A stretch of 64,000 bases of DNA. Source: Synechococcus sp. MU1617 (lineage in GTDB: Bacteria > Cyanobacteriota > Cyanobacteriia > PCC-6307 > Cyanobiaceae). The notes beneath the pieces were generated by a model. That model saw nothing but the letters and a program-made list of their open reading frames with translations, searched no databases and was not told where the DNA came from. Each line of letters starts with the position of its first letter. Positions within the stretch are counted from its first letter, which is position 1. The stretch is taken from the NCBI RefSeq assembly GCF_020514235.1, contig NZ_VTLB01000001.1, positions 186,001 through 250,000 of the forward strand, written 5' to 3'. The position numbers were made by a program, and so were the translations under genes. Shown in pieces: positions 16,011-24,933 of this stretch.

Positions 16011-16950
16011 AAAGCGCCGCGTTCTGATCACCGGTGCCAGCAGCGGCATTGGCCTTGAAACGGCAAAAATGCTGGTATCCCGTGGCGATGCACTCACCGT
16101 TGTTTGTCGCAATGCGGAGAGGGCCGATGCAACCCGGGCGGCGTTGTCTGATTCCGTTCAAACCTGTATTGCCGATCTGGCAGACCTTGCATCCGTCGCC
16201 AGGGCGATCGAAGAACTTTGCTGTGACGGGACGCCATTCGATGTAGTGGTGCTGAATGCTGGGTTGCAATACGCCGGCCATGGCTCACCCCGTTGGAGTG
16301 CACAAGGCATTGAACTCACCTTTGCGGTGAACCACCTCGCCCATCAACTCCTGGTGGAAGGATTGAAGGAGTACACCCGAGCCATCGTGATCACCGCCTC
16401 GGAGGTGCACAACCCATCCAGCGGCGGGGGAAGGGTCGGCCTTCCTGCCGGGCTGGGAGCGATGGAGGGACTTCACCAGGGACCTGGTGCCCCGATGGTG
16501 GATGCAGAGAGTCGGTTCAATGCGGATAAGGCCTACAAAGACAGCAAGCTCTGCAATTTGCTGATGGCCCAGGAGATCCATCGGCAGCGTCCCGGTTTGC
16601 CTGTTGTGGCGTGGAGTCCAGGACTGGTCATTCCTCGGACATCGGGCGGTTTTTTCAGAAACAGTCGCCAAGCCAATCCCCTAGGGCAGGCCTTGTTTGG
16701 GTTTGTTGCCCGAGATGTTCTGAGACTGACGGAGAGCGTTGAGCGAGCTGGAGGACTGCTTGTGCAGCTCATCAATGAACAGCTTCATCAGCCAGGCTTC
16801 AGCTACTGGAGCAATGGCCTGTTGGGCCCCGGTCGGCACCAATTCAAACCAACAGAACCATCCGAGGAAGCGAATGACAGCGACAAAGCGACGATGCTCT
16901 GGACGTTGTCGAACGATTTGATCAACTCTGCTCTAACGCCATCAATCTGA
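15997..16950 (+). CDS. SDR oxidoreductase resembling light-dependent protochlorophyllide reductase
   Basis: The 317-residue SDR has TGASSGIG at 12-19, NAG at 87-89 and YKDSK with Tyr180 and Lys184. Its length, the long insertion before the active Tyr, NADKAYKDSKLCNLLMAQEI and the C-terminal SYWSNGLLGPGRHQF region are reminiscent of the protochlorophyllide reductase (POR) subgroup. The divergence argues for a POR-like paralogue rather than the main enzyme. That interpretation is mine and would need a tree. It overlaps the propeller gene and is likely coupled to it. Confidence 0.8.
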   Translation: MTTAEKRRVLITGASSGIGLETAKMLVSRGDALTVVCRNAERADATRAALSDSVQTCIADLADLASVARAIEELCCDGTPFDVVVLNAGLQYAGHGSPRWSAQGIELTFAVNHLAHQLLVEGLKEYTRAIVITASEVHNPSSGGGRVGLPAGLGAMEGLHQGPGAPMVDAESRFNADKAYKDSKLCNLLMAQEIHRQRPGLPVVAWSPGLVIPRTSGGFFRNSRQANPLGQALFGFVARDVLRLTESVERAGGLLVQLINEQLHQPGFSYWSNGLLGPGRHQFKPTEPSEEANDSDKATMLWTLSNDLINSALTPSI

Positions 16951-16983
16951 TGCTCAAATTGATCAAAAAAAGCAAGCCATGAT

Positions 16984-18081
16984 TTAATTCACCTTCTGGC
17001 TATCAAACTTATAAACACGATTGGGAATCACGCTGATGTTCACATCAAGATCGTTTAAGCCAAAGTCTTTAGCTCGTCTCTGCATTTTCTGATAAAAGTC
17101 GTCCATCAGTGATTGATTTAGAAAATCTTCTGGTGCATTCAAAACAAGATCAAGCCTTGCTTTGTTATTGACGACTATCACATTGCTGTACATCAGACGA
17201 ACCCTCGACCAAAATCTTGGGTTGCTTTGGGCGATAGCTACACGTTTCAATTGGCCTGCCTTAAAGCGACCAAACACGGCATCCATTTCCTGCCGGATGC
17301 TGAAGTCGTGCAAGGCCGATGACAGCGGAATGCTCAGCAAGCCGAGTAATCCAAGCCAAACCAAAAGATTGCGCCAACACCTGCGGATTGAACCGTAACG
17401 CTGCAGCAAAAACACCACAAGGCTGGTGACAGTGATGCCGATCAGGTTCGCCAGAAAGAGCAGAAACGATCCCTCCGCAATCTGATTGGTGAGGCCCGCC
17501 ACTGTTCCTCGCCCAAACACAGCAACCATTTCCGAGCCGAGGGCGAGGCCGATGCCGCTGACACAGAGGGGTGGCACAAGGGCAACAGCAATTGCAACCC
17601 CGGCAATCGAATTCGACAAGTGCTGGCGGGTCATCGAGAACGACCCGGCAACCGCTGCCGCAATAGCGATGCCGAGATCGATCAGGTTCGGAGACGTGCG
17701 TCCGGTGATCTCCGACTGCACATGGCTGATGCCGAGCCCCCAACTGAGCAACGATGCGGTGCCGACCACCGCCAACACGCCAAAGCCGATCGTGACAGCG
17801 GAACGTCGGATCAACTTTCCATCGCTGACTGCCAAGCCAAAGGCCAGGCTGAGGATGGGGTCCATCAGAGGGGCGACGATCATGGCCCCGATCACTACCG
17901 CCGTGCTGTTGGAAACCAGCCCGAGCGTGGCGATCACCGCAGAACTGATCAGAAGAATGAAGAAGCCAAGCGATGGCTTGGATGATGCGATCCGGGCTTC
18001 ATAGAGCTCAGTGCGCGGAACACGACTTTCGAGATGAACCGCCCAATGCCCCGAGAGGGTTTCCAGCAAATGCCCCAGCAC
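16984..18081 (-). CDS. DUF389 (TIGR00341-like) membrane protein
   Basis: The 365-residue protein has about six to seven membrane segments between residues 35 and 255 and a soluble C-terminal domain. The hallmark is the repeated segment SAVIATLGLVSNSTAVVIGAMIVAPLMDPI (about 47-76). DUF389 proteins are widespread and uncharacterised; a transport role is often presumed. It ends 31 bp from the convergent SDR gene and is divergent from the EamA permease. Confidence 0.88.
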   Translation of the reverse strand: MLGHLLETLSGHWAVHLESRVPRTELYEARIASSKPSLGFFILLISSAVIATLGLVSNSTAVVIGAMIVAPLMDPILSLAFGLAVSDGKLIRRSAVTIGFGVLAVVGTASLLSWGLGISHVQSEITGRTSPNLIDLGIAIAAAVAGSFSMTRQHLSNSIAGVAIAVALVPPLCVSGIGLALGSEMVAVFGRGTVAGLTNQIAEGSFLLFLANLIGITVTSLVVFLLQRYGSIRRCWRNLLVWLGLLGLLSIPLSSALHDFSIRQEMDAVFGRFKAGQLKRVAIAQSNPRFWSRVRLMYSNVIVVNNKARLDLVLNAPEDFLNQSLMDDFYQKMQRRAKDFGLNDLDVNISVIPNRVYKFDSQKVN

Positions 18082-18167
18082 CTTGCACGTCTCCAGACCT
18101 CACATTCCCGAATTGTGCACAGAGTTCGGAACAGCGCAGCAGACTGCACAACGATCACCACCAAAAA

Positions 18168-19034
18168 ATGACGGGTGTACTGGCGGCCCTCGGAGCGGCC
18201 ATGGCCTGGACGGGAGCCAGTGCACTTTGGCGGTCGCTATCGGGGCGGATGACGGCGATCCGGCTCAATGCCATGAAAAACGGGCTGGCCAGCCTGCTGT
18301 TTCTGCCGGTTCTACTCACACTTCCGCATAACACCGAAATGCAGGCCGTTCTGCTGCTGTTAATCAGCGGCTTGATCGGCATCGCGGTCGGCGACAGCTT
18401 TTATCTCGGGGCGCTGCGGCGACTCGGCACCCGACGAACCCTCACTGTGGAAGCCAGCGGCCCGGTGCTGGCCAGCATCGCTGGGGTTCTGGTGATGGGA
18501 GACAGCTTGGGAGTGAAGAACGGTCTCGGCGCGCTTTTGGTTTCAAGCGCCGTAGTTCTCATTGCTTTGAAGGCGAAAAAGACGAACCAAAGCGACCAGG
18601 GGGGGATCGCTGCTGACCTCGGCCCCGGGCTGCTGTTGGCATTCTCGGCCGTGATCTGTGGGCTAAGCGGAGCCTTTCTGGCCCGTCATGTGCTGATCAG
18701 CAGCGACCTAACCCCATTGCAGACGGCAGCCATCAGGCTGCTGGGCGGATGGCTTGGTCTACTCCCCTTCCTCAACGGGATCTGGAGACAAACCAACCTG
18801 ACGCGACGGGAGCAATGGAGGCTTGTGACCGCCACCGTGATCGGAACCAACGGGGGAATCTTGTTGCAACAAGTGGTGTTGCAGAGCATGCCCGTTGGAG
18901 AAGGGGTGACGCTGATGGCCACGGCGCCAGTGATGGCGCTGTTTGTGGGCCGAATGGAAGGAGACCCAATTCAGCTCTCTGGCGTGGCTGCCGCGGGGCT
19001 CGCTTTGGCCGGTGTGGCCTGCACCAGCCTCTGA
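18168..19034 (+). CDS. EamA/DMT-superfamily permease
   Basis: Starting at the ATG at 18168 (MTGVLAALGAAMAWTGASA), this 288-residue protein has the ten-helix pattern of drug/metabolite transporters, built from two EamA repeats (about 1-130 and 145-285). GIAVGDSFYLGALRRLGTRR and GTNGGILLQQVVLQSMPVGEG sit at comparable points of the two halves. The substrate is unknown. The last 64 bp overlap the convergent cobW-like gene. Confidence 0.85.
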   Translation: MTGVLAALGAAMAWTGASALWRSLSGRMTAIRLNAMKNGLASLLFLPVLLTLPHNTEMQAVLLLLISGLIGIAVGDSFYLGALRRLGTRRTLTVEASGPVLASIAGVLVMGDSLGVKNGLGALLVSSAVVLIALKAKKTNQSDQGGIAADLGPGLLLAFSAVICGLSGAFLARHVLISSDLTPLQTAAIRLLGGWLGLLPFLNGIWRQTNLTRREQWRLVTATVIGTNGGILLQQVVLQSMPVGEGVTLMATAPVMALFVGRMEGDPIQLSGVAAAGLALAGVACTSL

Positions 19035-20074
19035 AGGCTGGATTCCACTGCCGAAGCGGCAGCCTTATTCAAGGCCAACACCACCAGATCAGCACCACAG
19101 CCCTGATCGGGTCGCCAGGCATGGCTGGGAGCTGCTTCAAACCAGCTGTTCAACCGCGGACCCACCATTTGGATCTGCAAGGGAAGCATTTTGCTGGGCA
19201 ACCAGACACGCCCCTTGAGTCGCACCACCTGGTGATCGCTGACGAGGCTGGGCAACAGATCCTCTAGGGCCTGGCGGTCCAACGCACCTTCGACACGAAC
19301 ATTGCTGCCGAGCATCTCGACATGGCTGTGGTCGTGATGGTCGTGGTCGTGATCGTGGTCGTGATCGTGGCGGGTGTGATGGGTGGGCTTGTGCTCCAGA
19401 CCCAACACAACTGATGTCTCCACCTGTCCCTGAGACACCGGGAGCAGAGCGGTTCCCGGGCGGACTTTGTCCTTGATCCGCCCCTGCACCTCAGCCATCG
19501 CTGATGCATCCAGGCAATCAGCCCGGCTGATCAAGACCAGGTCAGCGGCCTGGAGTTGATCCTCAAACAAGTCGTCAATCGCTGTGAGGTGATCGAGGCT
19601 GGGATCCTCGGCACGTTGCCTCTCCAGCGCTTCAGCATCAGCCACTGGACTACCTGCAGCCAAGGCTTCACCATCCACCAGCGTCACCACACCATTCACA
19701 TGCACACGGCTGCGGATGGCCGGCCAATCCAAGGCCTGGAGCAGAGGCCGTGGCAAGGCCAGACCACTTGTCTCGACAACGATCCCATCCAACTGATCCG
19801 CCCGTTCCAGCAACGTCTCCATCGTCGGGAGGAAGTCGTCCTGCACCGTGCAGCAGAGGCAACCGTTATTCAGCTCGACCAACCGGCCATCCACATCCTC
19901 CTCGGGACAGAAGCCACAGCTGCGAATCAGATCACCATCAAGCCCAACGCTGCCGAATTCGTTGACCATCACGGCCAATCGCTGGCCTCCGCGGGTGAGC
20001 AGATGGCGGAGGACCGTGGTCTTGCCGGCCCCAAGAAACCCGGTGATCACGGTCACCGGCAGACGCTTAGCCAT
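18971..20074 (-). CDS. CobW/COG0523 GTPase metallochaperone
   Basis: This 367-residue G3E GTPase has Walker A GFLGAGKTT at 12-20, the metal-binding CLCC motif with Cys72, Cys74 and Cys75, and a guanine-specificity-like SRAD. A histidine/aspartate-rich segment lies at about 226-251 (HHTRHDHDHDHDHDHHDHSH), typical of proteins handling zinc, cobalt or nickel. The C-terminal CobW domain follows. Family members insert or deliver metals; cobW itself is linked to cobalamin synthesis, which fits the B12-dependent NrdJ in this genome, but zinc delivery is equally possible. Confidence 0.88.
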   Translation of the reverse strand: MAKRLPVTVITGFLGAGKTTVLRHLLTRGGQRLAVMVNEFGSVGLDGDLIRSCGFCPEEDVDGRLVELNNGCLCCTVQDDFLPTMETLLERADQLDGIVVETSGLALPRPLLQALDWPAIRSRVHVNGVVTLVDGEALAAGSPVADAEALERQRAEDPSLDHLTAIDDLFEDQLQAADLVLISRADCLDASAMAEVQGRIKDKVRPGTALLPVSQGQVETSVVLGLEHKPTHHTRHDHDHDHDHDHHDHSHVEMLGSNVRVEGALDRQALEDLLPSLVSDHQVVRLKGRVWLPSKMLPLQIQMVGPRLNSWFEAAPSHAWRPDQGCGADLVVLALNKAAASAVESSLQRLVQATPAKASPAAATPES

Positions 20075-20079
20075 GAGGA

Positions 20080-20589
20080 TTAAGGGCGGCAGCCCAGGCT
20101 CTCACGGGTTGAGACGCCACTGATCGGGTTGGATCCATCCGCCCGAGCACAAAGGGCTCGCTGTTGCGGCAGATCGATCACGGCGTTGGTGAAATCAGCA
20201 CCGTCGATCTGCGCGTCCGTGAAACGGCTCTGCATCATCATCGCGTTGGTGAAGTTGGCCCCCCGCAGATCTGCGCCCTCGAAGTGGCTGGCAAAGCCGA
20301 CAACATCGGAGAGATCGGCATCTCGAAGATCGGCCCCCTGCAGTTGAGAGGTGTTGATCACGGCTCCGCGCAGGTCCGTGCCGCTGAGATTCACCTCACG
20401 CAAATCGGCCTTAAGGAACTCTTTTTCCTTGAGATCGAGACCGTGCATATCAGCGCTGATCTCCTGAACTGCGAATTGACCACGCAACTCGGGAGCGGTG
20501 ATGGCCTGCACTGATTCAGACCAGAAAACTGTGCTGATCGCCAGCGTGATCACCGCCAACAGCGAGGCCATACGTCGAAGGGCGCCCAT
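20080..20589 (-). CDS. exported (lumenal/periplasmic) pentapeptide-repeat protein
   Basis: From the ATG at 20589 (MGALRRMASLLAVI) the 169-residue protein has a signal peptide ending near VQA at about 31. It is followed by pentapeptide repeats of the A(D/N)LXX type: KADLREVNLSGTDLRGA, GADLRDADLS and GADLRGANFTNA (about 60-145). The tail has two cysteines (LCARADGS, SLGCRP). It resembles thylakoid-lumen pentapeptide proteins of cyanobacteria and plants, whose function is unknown. It lies 5 bp from cobW on the same strand and is divergent from the UPRT-like gene. Confidence 0.85.
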   Translation of the reverse strand: MGALRRMASLLAVITLAISTVFWSESVQAITAPELRGQFAVQEISADMHGLDLKEKEFLKADLREVNLSGTDLRGAVINTSQLQGADLRDADLSDVVGFASHFEGADLRGANFTNAMMMQSRFTDAQIDGADFTNAVIDLPQQRALCARADGSNPISGVSTRESLGCRP

Positions 20590-20644
20590 GAGACCGGTAA
20601 TTTGAGCAATCACGTTATGGCAACTGTCAGCGGAGCGAGTCGAT

Positions 20645-21250
20645 ATGGCCATGAGCTTGCGGGTGGTGGTCCCACCCCATCCCCTAATCGGTCATTGGCT
20701 GACGATGCTGCGGCACCGGGAAACCCCTGCTGCCCTCTACGCCACCGCCCTGCAGGAGCTGGGCCGTTGGCTCACCTACGAAGCCCTGCGGGACTGGCTG
20801 CCCCATCGACGGGACATGGTGCCCGGAATCGATGGAGACACCGAAGGCACCATCGTTGAGTCGTCGGTTCCGCTGATCGCCATTCCAGTGCTGCCAGCAG
20901 GCCTTGAGCTTTGGCAGGGAGGACGATCCGTCCTTCCCGATTCCTCCCTAAGCCTGGGGTCATGCCCAGAGGAAATCGAAGCCAATGCCGGGGTGATTCT
21001 GTTTGTTGACCAGATCAGCGATGGGCAAGCCACCCTCAAGCTTCTGCAAGAGCTCCAAGCCAAGGGTGTGGATGGACGCCGGCTGCGAGTGATCACTGCG
21101 TTGTGTGCCAGTCCTGGACTGAAGCTTTTGGGTGAAGCGATTCCAGACCTAACGCTGCATACCGCCTGCATCGACGAAAGCCTGGGGGAGAAAGGCGAGA
21201 TTCGTCCGGGAATCGGTGACCCTGTGCGACGGCTGAACTTCAGATCTTGA
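20645..21250 (+). CDS. uracil phosphoribosyltransferase-like protein with degenerate PRPP loop
   Basis: At 201 residues it matches UPRT in length and order of motifs. PHPLIGHWLTMLRHRETP lies at the N-terminus, PVLPAGLELW at 81-90 sits where UPRT has RAGL, and HTACIDESLGEKGEIRPGIGD lies near the C-terminus, where UPRT binds uracil. The PRPP-binding loop, normally DPMLATGGS, reads VDQISDGQAT at 121-130, and the Arg of RAGL is Pro. Catalysis is therefore doubtful, and a regulatory or ligand-binding role is possible. The main UPRT may be encoded elsewhere. Start ATG 20645 or 20651. Confidence 0.75.
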   Translation: MAMSLRVVVPPHPLIGHWLTMLRHRETPAALYATALQELGRWLTYEALRDWLPHRRDMVPGIDGDTEGTIVESSVPLIAIPVLPAGLELWQGGRSVLPDSSLSLGSCPEEIEANAGVILFVDQISDGQATLKLLQELQAKGVDGRRLRVITALCASPGLKLLGEAIPDLTLHTACIDESLGEKGEIRPGIGDPVRRLNFRS

Positions 21251-21286
21251 GGGCGTGACTAACCTTCAGGCAGGTTGATCGCACCC

Positions 21287-21565
21287 ATGGCCCAGCAGCA
21301 CGACACGGGCTCAGGCACCCTGGCAACTCTGGTCACCGGAGCAATGCTCGGTGCTGCAGGCCTGGCCTGGTGGCTCCTCAATGAAGCTGACAGGCGTAGG
21401 CGTTACGGCGCGCAGACGTCGATGTTGCACGCACCGCGGATGCAGGACGGTTCTGAAGTGCTGGACAGTTCAGCCAACGGGCACCTCGAGGAACGGGTGG
21501 AAAAACTCAACGCGGAGATTGCCCGCGTTCGTGCCCAGCTCGAGGGACTCGGAAGCGAAGGATGA
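21287..21565 (+). CDS. small membrane-anchored coiled-coil hypothetical protein
   Basis: The 92-residue protein has one membrane segment at about 9-31 (GTLATLVTGAMLGAAGLAWWLL), a basic stop-transfer stretch (DRRRRYG), and a C-terminal predicted coiled coil (LEERVEKLNAEIARVRAQLEGL). The ATG at 21287 is the natural start. It is probably an inner-membrane or thylakoid protein with a cytosolic tail. No family is recognised. ilvD follows 44 bp downstream. Confidence 0.6.
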   Translation: MAQQHDTGSGTLATLVTGAMLGAAGLAWWLLNEADRRRRYGAQTSMLHAPRMQDGSEVLDSSANGHLEERVEKLNAEIARVRAQLEGLGSEG

Positions 21566-21609
21566 GCGCTCGGTAGGTTGGCTTGATTGCCACTGGTCCG
21601 CTCCGTTCC

Positions 21610-23283
21610 ATGCTTCGCTCCGACGCCGTCACCAAGGGGATTCAGCGGTCTCCCAACCGCGCCATGTTGCGGGCCGTTGGCTTTGGAGACAGTGATTTCG
21701 GCAAGCCCATCCTGGGCATTGCCAACGGCTACAGCACCATCACCCCTTGCAATGTGGGGCTGAACGACCTGGCCAAACGGGCTGAGGAAGCTGCCCGGCA
21801 TGCCGGAGGCATGCCACAGATGTTCGGGACCATCACCGTGAGTGATGGAATTTCCATGGGCACCGAAGGGATGAAGTACTCCTTGGTGAGCCGTGAAGTG
21901 ATTGCTGACGCCATAGAAACGGCCTGCAACGGCCAGAGCATGGATGGGGTGCTGGCAGTTGGTGGCTGCGACAAAAACATGCCTGGCGCCATGCTGGCCA
22001 TGGCAAGGATGAACATTCCTTCGGTGTTCGTCTATGGCGGCACGATCAAGCCGGGCAAGCTGGGGGGCTGTGATCTCACGGTGGTGAGCGCTTTTGAAGC
22101 GGTCGGCCAACTGACCAGCGGCAAGATCGACGAAGAGCAGCTCACCGCAGTTGAAAAAAATGCCTGCCCTGGAGCTGGCAGTTGCGGCGGCATGTTCACC
22201 GCCAACACCATGAGCGCCGCCATCGAAACGATGGGTCTCAGCCTTCCCTACAGCTCCACGATGGCTGCGGAGGACGAGGAAAAGGCCGACAGTGCCGCTC
22301 GCTCCGCTGAGGTGCTGGTGGAGGCTGTGAAAGCCAACATTCGCCCCCTGGATCTGCTGACCAAGGAAGCCTTTGAGAACGCCATCAGCGTGATCATGGC
22401 GGTGGGTGGCTCGACCAATGCGGTGCTGCACCTGCTGGCCATCGCCCGCACGGCCGGCGTCGAACTGAGCATCGATGACTTCGAACGGATCCGTCAGCGG
22501 GTGCCTGTGATCTGTGACCTCAAGCCCAGTGGCCGCTACGTCACCGTTGATCTGCACAACGCCGGCGGCATTCCCCAGGTGATGAAGCTGCTGCTGAATG
22601 CCGGGTTGCTGCACGGCGACTGCCGAACGGTGGAGGGCAAGACCCTGAAGGACTTGCTGGCAGACGTGCCGTCGGTCCCCGCCGAAGGGCAGGACGTGAT
22701 CCGCCCCTTAAGCAATCCCCTTTACGCCAAAGGCCACCTCGCCATCCTCAAGGGCAACCTCGCTAGCGAGGGCAGCGTGGCCAAGATCAGCGGTGTGAAG
22801 ACCCCGGTGCTCACTGGCCCGGCTCGGGTGTTCGAAAGTGAGGAAGACTGCCTTGCCGCCATCCTCGACAAAAAGATCAAGGCCGGGGATGTGGTGGTGG
22901 TCCGCAACGAGGGTCCCGTTGGTGGACCGGGCATGCGGGAGATGCTGGCTCCCACATCAGCGATCGTGGGTCAAGGCCTGGGGGACAAGGTCGCCCTGAT
23001 CACCGATGGCCGCTTCAGCGGTGGCACCTATGGCCTGGTGGTAGGTCACGTGGCACCTGAAGCTGCTGTTGGTGGAACGATCGGCCTGGTTCAAGAGGGC
23101 GACAGCATCACCGTCGATGCCGACCAGCTGCTGCTCCAACTCAACGTGGATGAAGTGGAACTGGAGCGCCGGCGGGCGGGATGGAGCAAGCCGGAACCGC
23201 GCTATCGCCATGGAATTCTCGGCAAATACGCACGGCTGGTTTCCAGCTCAAGCCGCGGTGCAACAACCGACCACGCCGATTGA
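21610..23283 (+). CDS. ilvD: dihydroxy-acid dehydratase
   Basis: IlvD converts 2,3-dihydroxy-3-methylvalerate and dihydroxyisovalerate to the 2-keto acids in isoleucine and valine synthesis. The ATG at 21610 ([19 protein letters not shown]) gives 557 residues, the shorter class. Three cluster cysteines are visible: Cys47 in TPCNV, Cys120 in GGCDKNMPG and Cys192 in GSCGGMF, as expected for the Fe-S hydratase family. The C-terminal block [20 protein letters not shown] carries the catalytic Ser region. Confidence 0.95.
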   Translation: MLRSDAVTKGIQRSPNRAMLRAVGFGDSDFGKPILGIANGYSTITPCNVGLNDLAKRAEEAARHAGGMPQMFGTITVSDGISMGTEGMKYSLVSREVIADAIETACNGQSMDGVLAVGGCDKNMPGAMLAMARMNIPSVFVYGGTIKPGKLGGCDLTVVSAFEAVGQLTSGKIDEEQLTAVEKNACPGAGSCGGMFTANTMSAAIETMGLSLPYSSTMAAEDEEKADSAARSAEVLVEAVKANIRPLDLLTKEAFENAISVIMAVGGSTNAVLHLLAIARTAGVELSIDDFERIRQRVPVICDLKPSGRYVTVDLHNAGGIPQVMKLLLNAGLLHGDCRTVEGKTLKDLLADVPSVPAEGQDVIRPLSNPLYAKGHLAILKGNLASEGSVAKISGVKTPVLTGPARVFESEEDCLAAILDKKIKAGDVVVVRNEGPVGGPGMREMLAPTSAIVGQGLGDKVALITDGRFSGGTYGLVVGHVAPEAAVGGTIGLVQEGDSITVDADQLLLQLNVDEVELERRRAGWSKPEPRYRHGILGKYARLVSSSSRGATTDHAD

Positions 23284-23294
23284 ATTCGGCGCAG

Positions 23295-23663
23295 TCAAAC
23301 AGCCGGTTGAACCAAGGCCCGTAAACGCCGACCCAATGCCTCTAGGGGGGCGGCATCCTGTGGTGCCGCGCAACGCTGACCGGATCCACCATCCATCCAG
23401 ACCGGATGGCGCCCGTGCCAGAGCATCGGGCGTTCCGGTTGGTCCCACCAGCTGAGCATCAGATTGATCTCGTTACCACTCCGGTAGATCTCCAGTTCAA
23501 GGTCCTGCTCGGAGCAACGCTGGCCTTCGCCATCGCGGCATTCAATCCGCACGTGCAGATCGTCGATTTGTTCGGGAGCTGAAGGATCGATCAAAACAAC
23601 CGCATGGTTCCAGGGCTTGAGGCAAACGTCAGCCGCCTTGGCAATCAACACCAGAAGGTCCAT
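23295..23663 (-). CDS. 122-residue hypothetical protein
   Basis: A soluble acidic protein starting MDLLVLIAKAADVCLKPWNHAV, with a likely beta-rich middle (DLELEIYRSGNEINLMLSWWDQPERPMLWHG). No family is recognised. It lies 4 bp after the CIA30 gene on the same strand, at the end of the gnd-pgl-CIA30 run, and converges on ilvD with 11 bp between stops. It is probably real and co-transcribed with CIA30. Confidence 0.6.
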   Translation of the reverse strand: MDLLVLIAKAADVCLKPWNHAVVLIDPSAPEQIDDLHVRIECRDGEGQRCSEQDLELEIYRSGNEINLMLSWWDQPERPMLWHGRHPVWMDGGSGQRCAAPQDAAPLEALGRRLRALVQPAV

Positions 23664-23667
23664 GGGC

Positions 23668-24228
23668 TCAGGGCAAGGCGCGGATTGAGCGGATCAGCAT
23701 CCGGATAGAGCCTGCGCGAAAACCCGGATTGAGATCCCCTGCATCACCAAATTTCGAGTGCAACACTTGAATGCGGGTGATGCCACTGGGGTCGAAGCGC
23801 AGCGGTAAGCCAACGGGTTTGGCCCTCACGGTGGGTCTGAGGTCGTCGAAAGACACCACCACAGGGGTCACGCCATTGGGTTGAGTTGGAACATCCACCA
23901 CCCAGCGAAGACCACCAGGAATCAGTTCGGTGAGTCCCATGGCACCATCCCGGCAACCGAGGGCAATCTTCAGTGTGCGTCCCTCGCCTTCAACATCAAG
24001 CCGAAGTGCCGAATAGGTCGACAGATCGAGCGCGGGCTGCAGGCGGGGGGAACGGCAGCTCACGAAACCACCACCGGTTTCCACCAGGTCCCCCTCCAGC
24101 ACGAGGCCATCAGGGGTCACGCGACAACCGGCACGGGATCGGCCGCCCATGATCGTGTCGTTCAGGCTGGCCCAGTCAGCAAAGTCGCTGCCCTGGAAAA
24201 GAATCTGCTCAGAGGCCGGCGGCTGCAT
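23668..24228 (-). CDS. CIA30-domain protein
   Basis: The 186-residue protein from the ATG at 24228 (MQPPASEQILFQGSDFADW) has the CIA30 pattern: WASLNDTIMGGRSRAG (about 19-34), GDLVETGGGFVSCRSP, YSALRLDVEGEGRTLKIAL and FDPSGITRIQVLHSKFGD. CIA30 domains occur in mitochondrial complex I assembly factor NDUFAF1 and in cyanobacterial and plastid proteins, and have a carbohydrate-binding-module-like fold. The role here is unknown. The start overlaps the end of pgl by 20 bp. Confidence 0.82.
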   Translation of the reverse strand: MQPPASEQILFQGSDFADWASLNDTIMGGRSRAGCRVTPDGLVLEGDLVETGGGFVSCRSPRLQPALDLSTYSALRLDVEGEGRTLKIALGCRDGAMGLTELIPGGLRWVVDVPTQPNGVTPVVVSFDDLRPTVRAKPVGLPLRFDPSGITRIQVLHSKFGDAGDLNPGFRAGSIRMLIRSIRALP

Positions 24229-24922
24229 CCTGATCGGCAAGGACCAGCACATCACTAGCAGGTTGAACCAGCCGAGCGGGGGTCCGATCGGAGGATTCGG
24301 AGGGATCCACCAGTCGCCGGAGGGCCTCCTGTTTTCCGGCCCCACTGACGAGGAAGATCACCTGACGGGCGGCACTGAGCACAGGAGCCGTCAAGGTAAT
24401 TCGATCTAACCCTTTGCCACGGCCGATGGTCGTCCAGCGATCCAGCACCGCTGGAGCCTCCGTACCAGGGAAAAGGGATGCGGTATGGCCGTCATCACCC
24501 AGGCCCAGCAGCATCACATCGAACACCGGTGGGGCTCCTGAACAAAGCTGAGAAATCTGTTCAGCAAACGCCAGGGCACTGGCCTCAGGACTTTCCAGTT
24601 CCACGGTGGGCACCGGGTGAAAGGCGGCCGAAGCTCCAGGCCCGGGGGAGAGCAGGGTGCGTCGCAACATGCCGGCGTTGCTCGAATCATCGTCGGCAGC
24701 AACCCAGCGCTCGTCGCCCAGGACGACGTCCACACGATCCCAGGGCAACCGCTCCTGTCCGAGCAGGGAATAGGCCCTGGCCGGCGTGCTTCCACCCGAG
24801 AGAGCGATCTGGCAGCGGTCCCGTTGATCCAGTGCCAAGTCAATTTGGGCGGCAATTGTTTCGCAGGCCTGGCGGGCGAGGTCCTGGGGATCCTTGGCCC
24901 GCTCAATGCGGTAGTTGGTCAT
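24209..24922 (-). CDS. pgl: 6-phosphogluconolactonase
   Basis: Pgl hydrolyses 6-phosphoglucono-lactone in the oxidative pentose phosphate pathway, directly before Gnd. The 237-residue protein has the SGGSTP motif (about 43-48), VVLGDERWVAADDDSSN (about 67-83) and GLGDDGHTASLFPG, all diagnostic of the NagB-like lactonase fold. It starts 11 bp after the gnd stop, with a GTG one codon earlier as an alternative. Confidence 0.93.
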   Translation of the reverse strand: MTNYRIERAKDPQDLARQACETIAAQIDLALDQRDRCQIALSGGSTPARAYSLLGQERLPWDRVDVVLGDERWVAADDDSSNAGMLRRTLLSPGPGASAAFHPVPTVELESPEASALAFAEQISQLCSGAPPVFDVMLLGLGDDGHTASLFPGTEAPAVLDRWTTIGRGKGLDRITLTAPVLSAARQVIFLVSGAGKQEALRRLVDPSESSDRTPARLVQPASDVLVLADQDAAAGL

Positions 24923-24933
24923 CACTCAACAGC

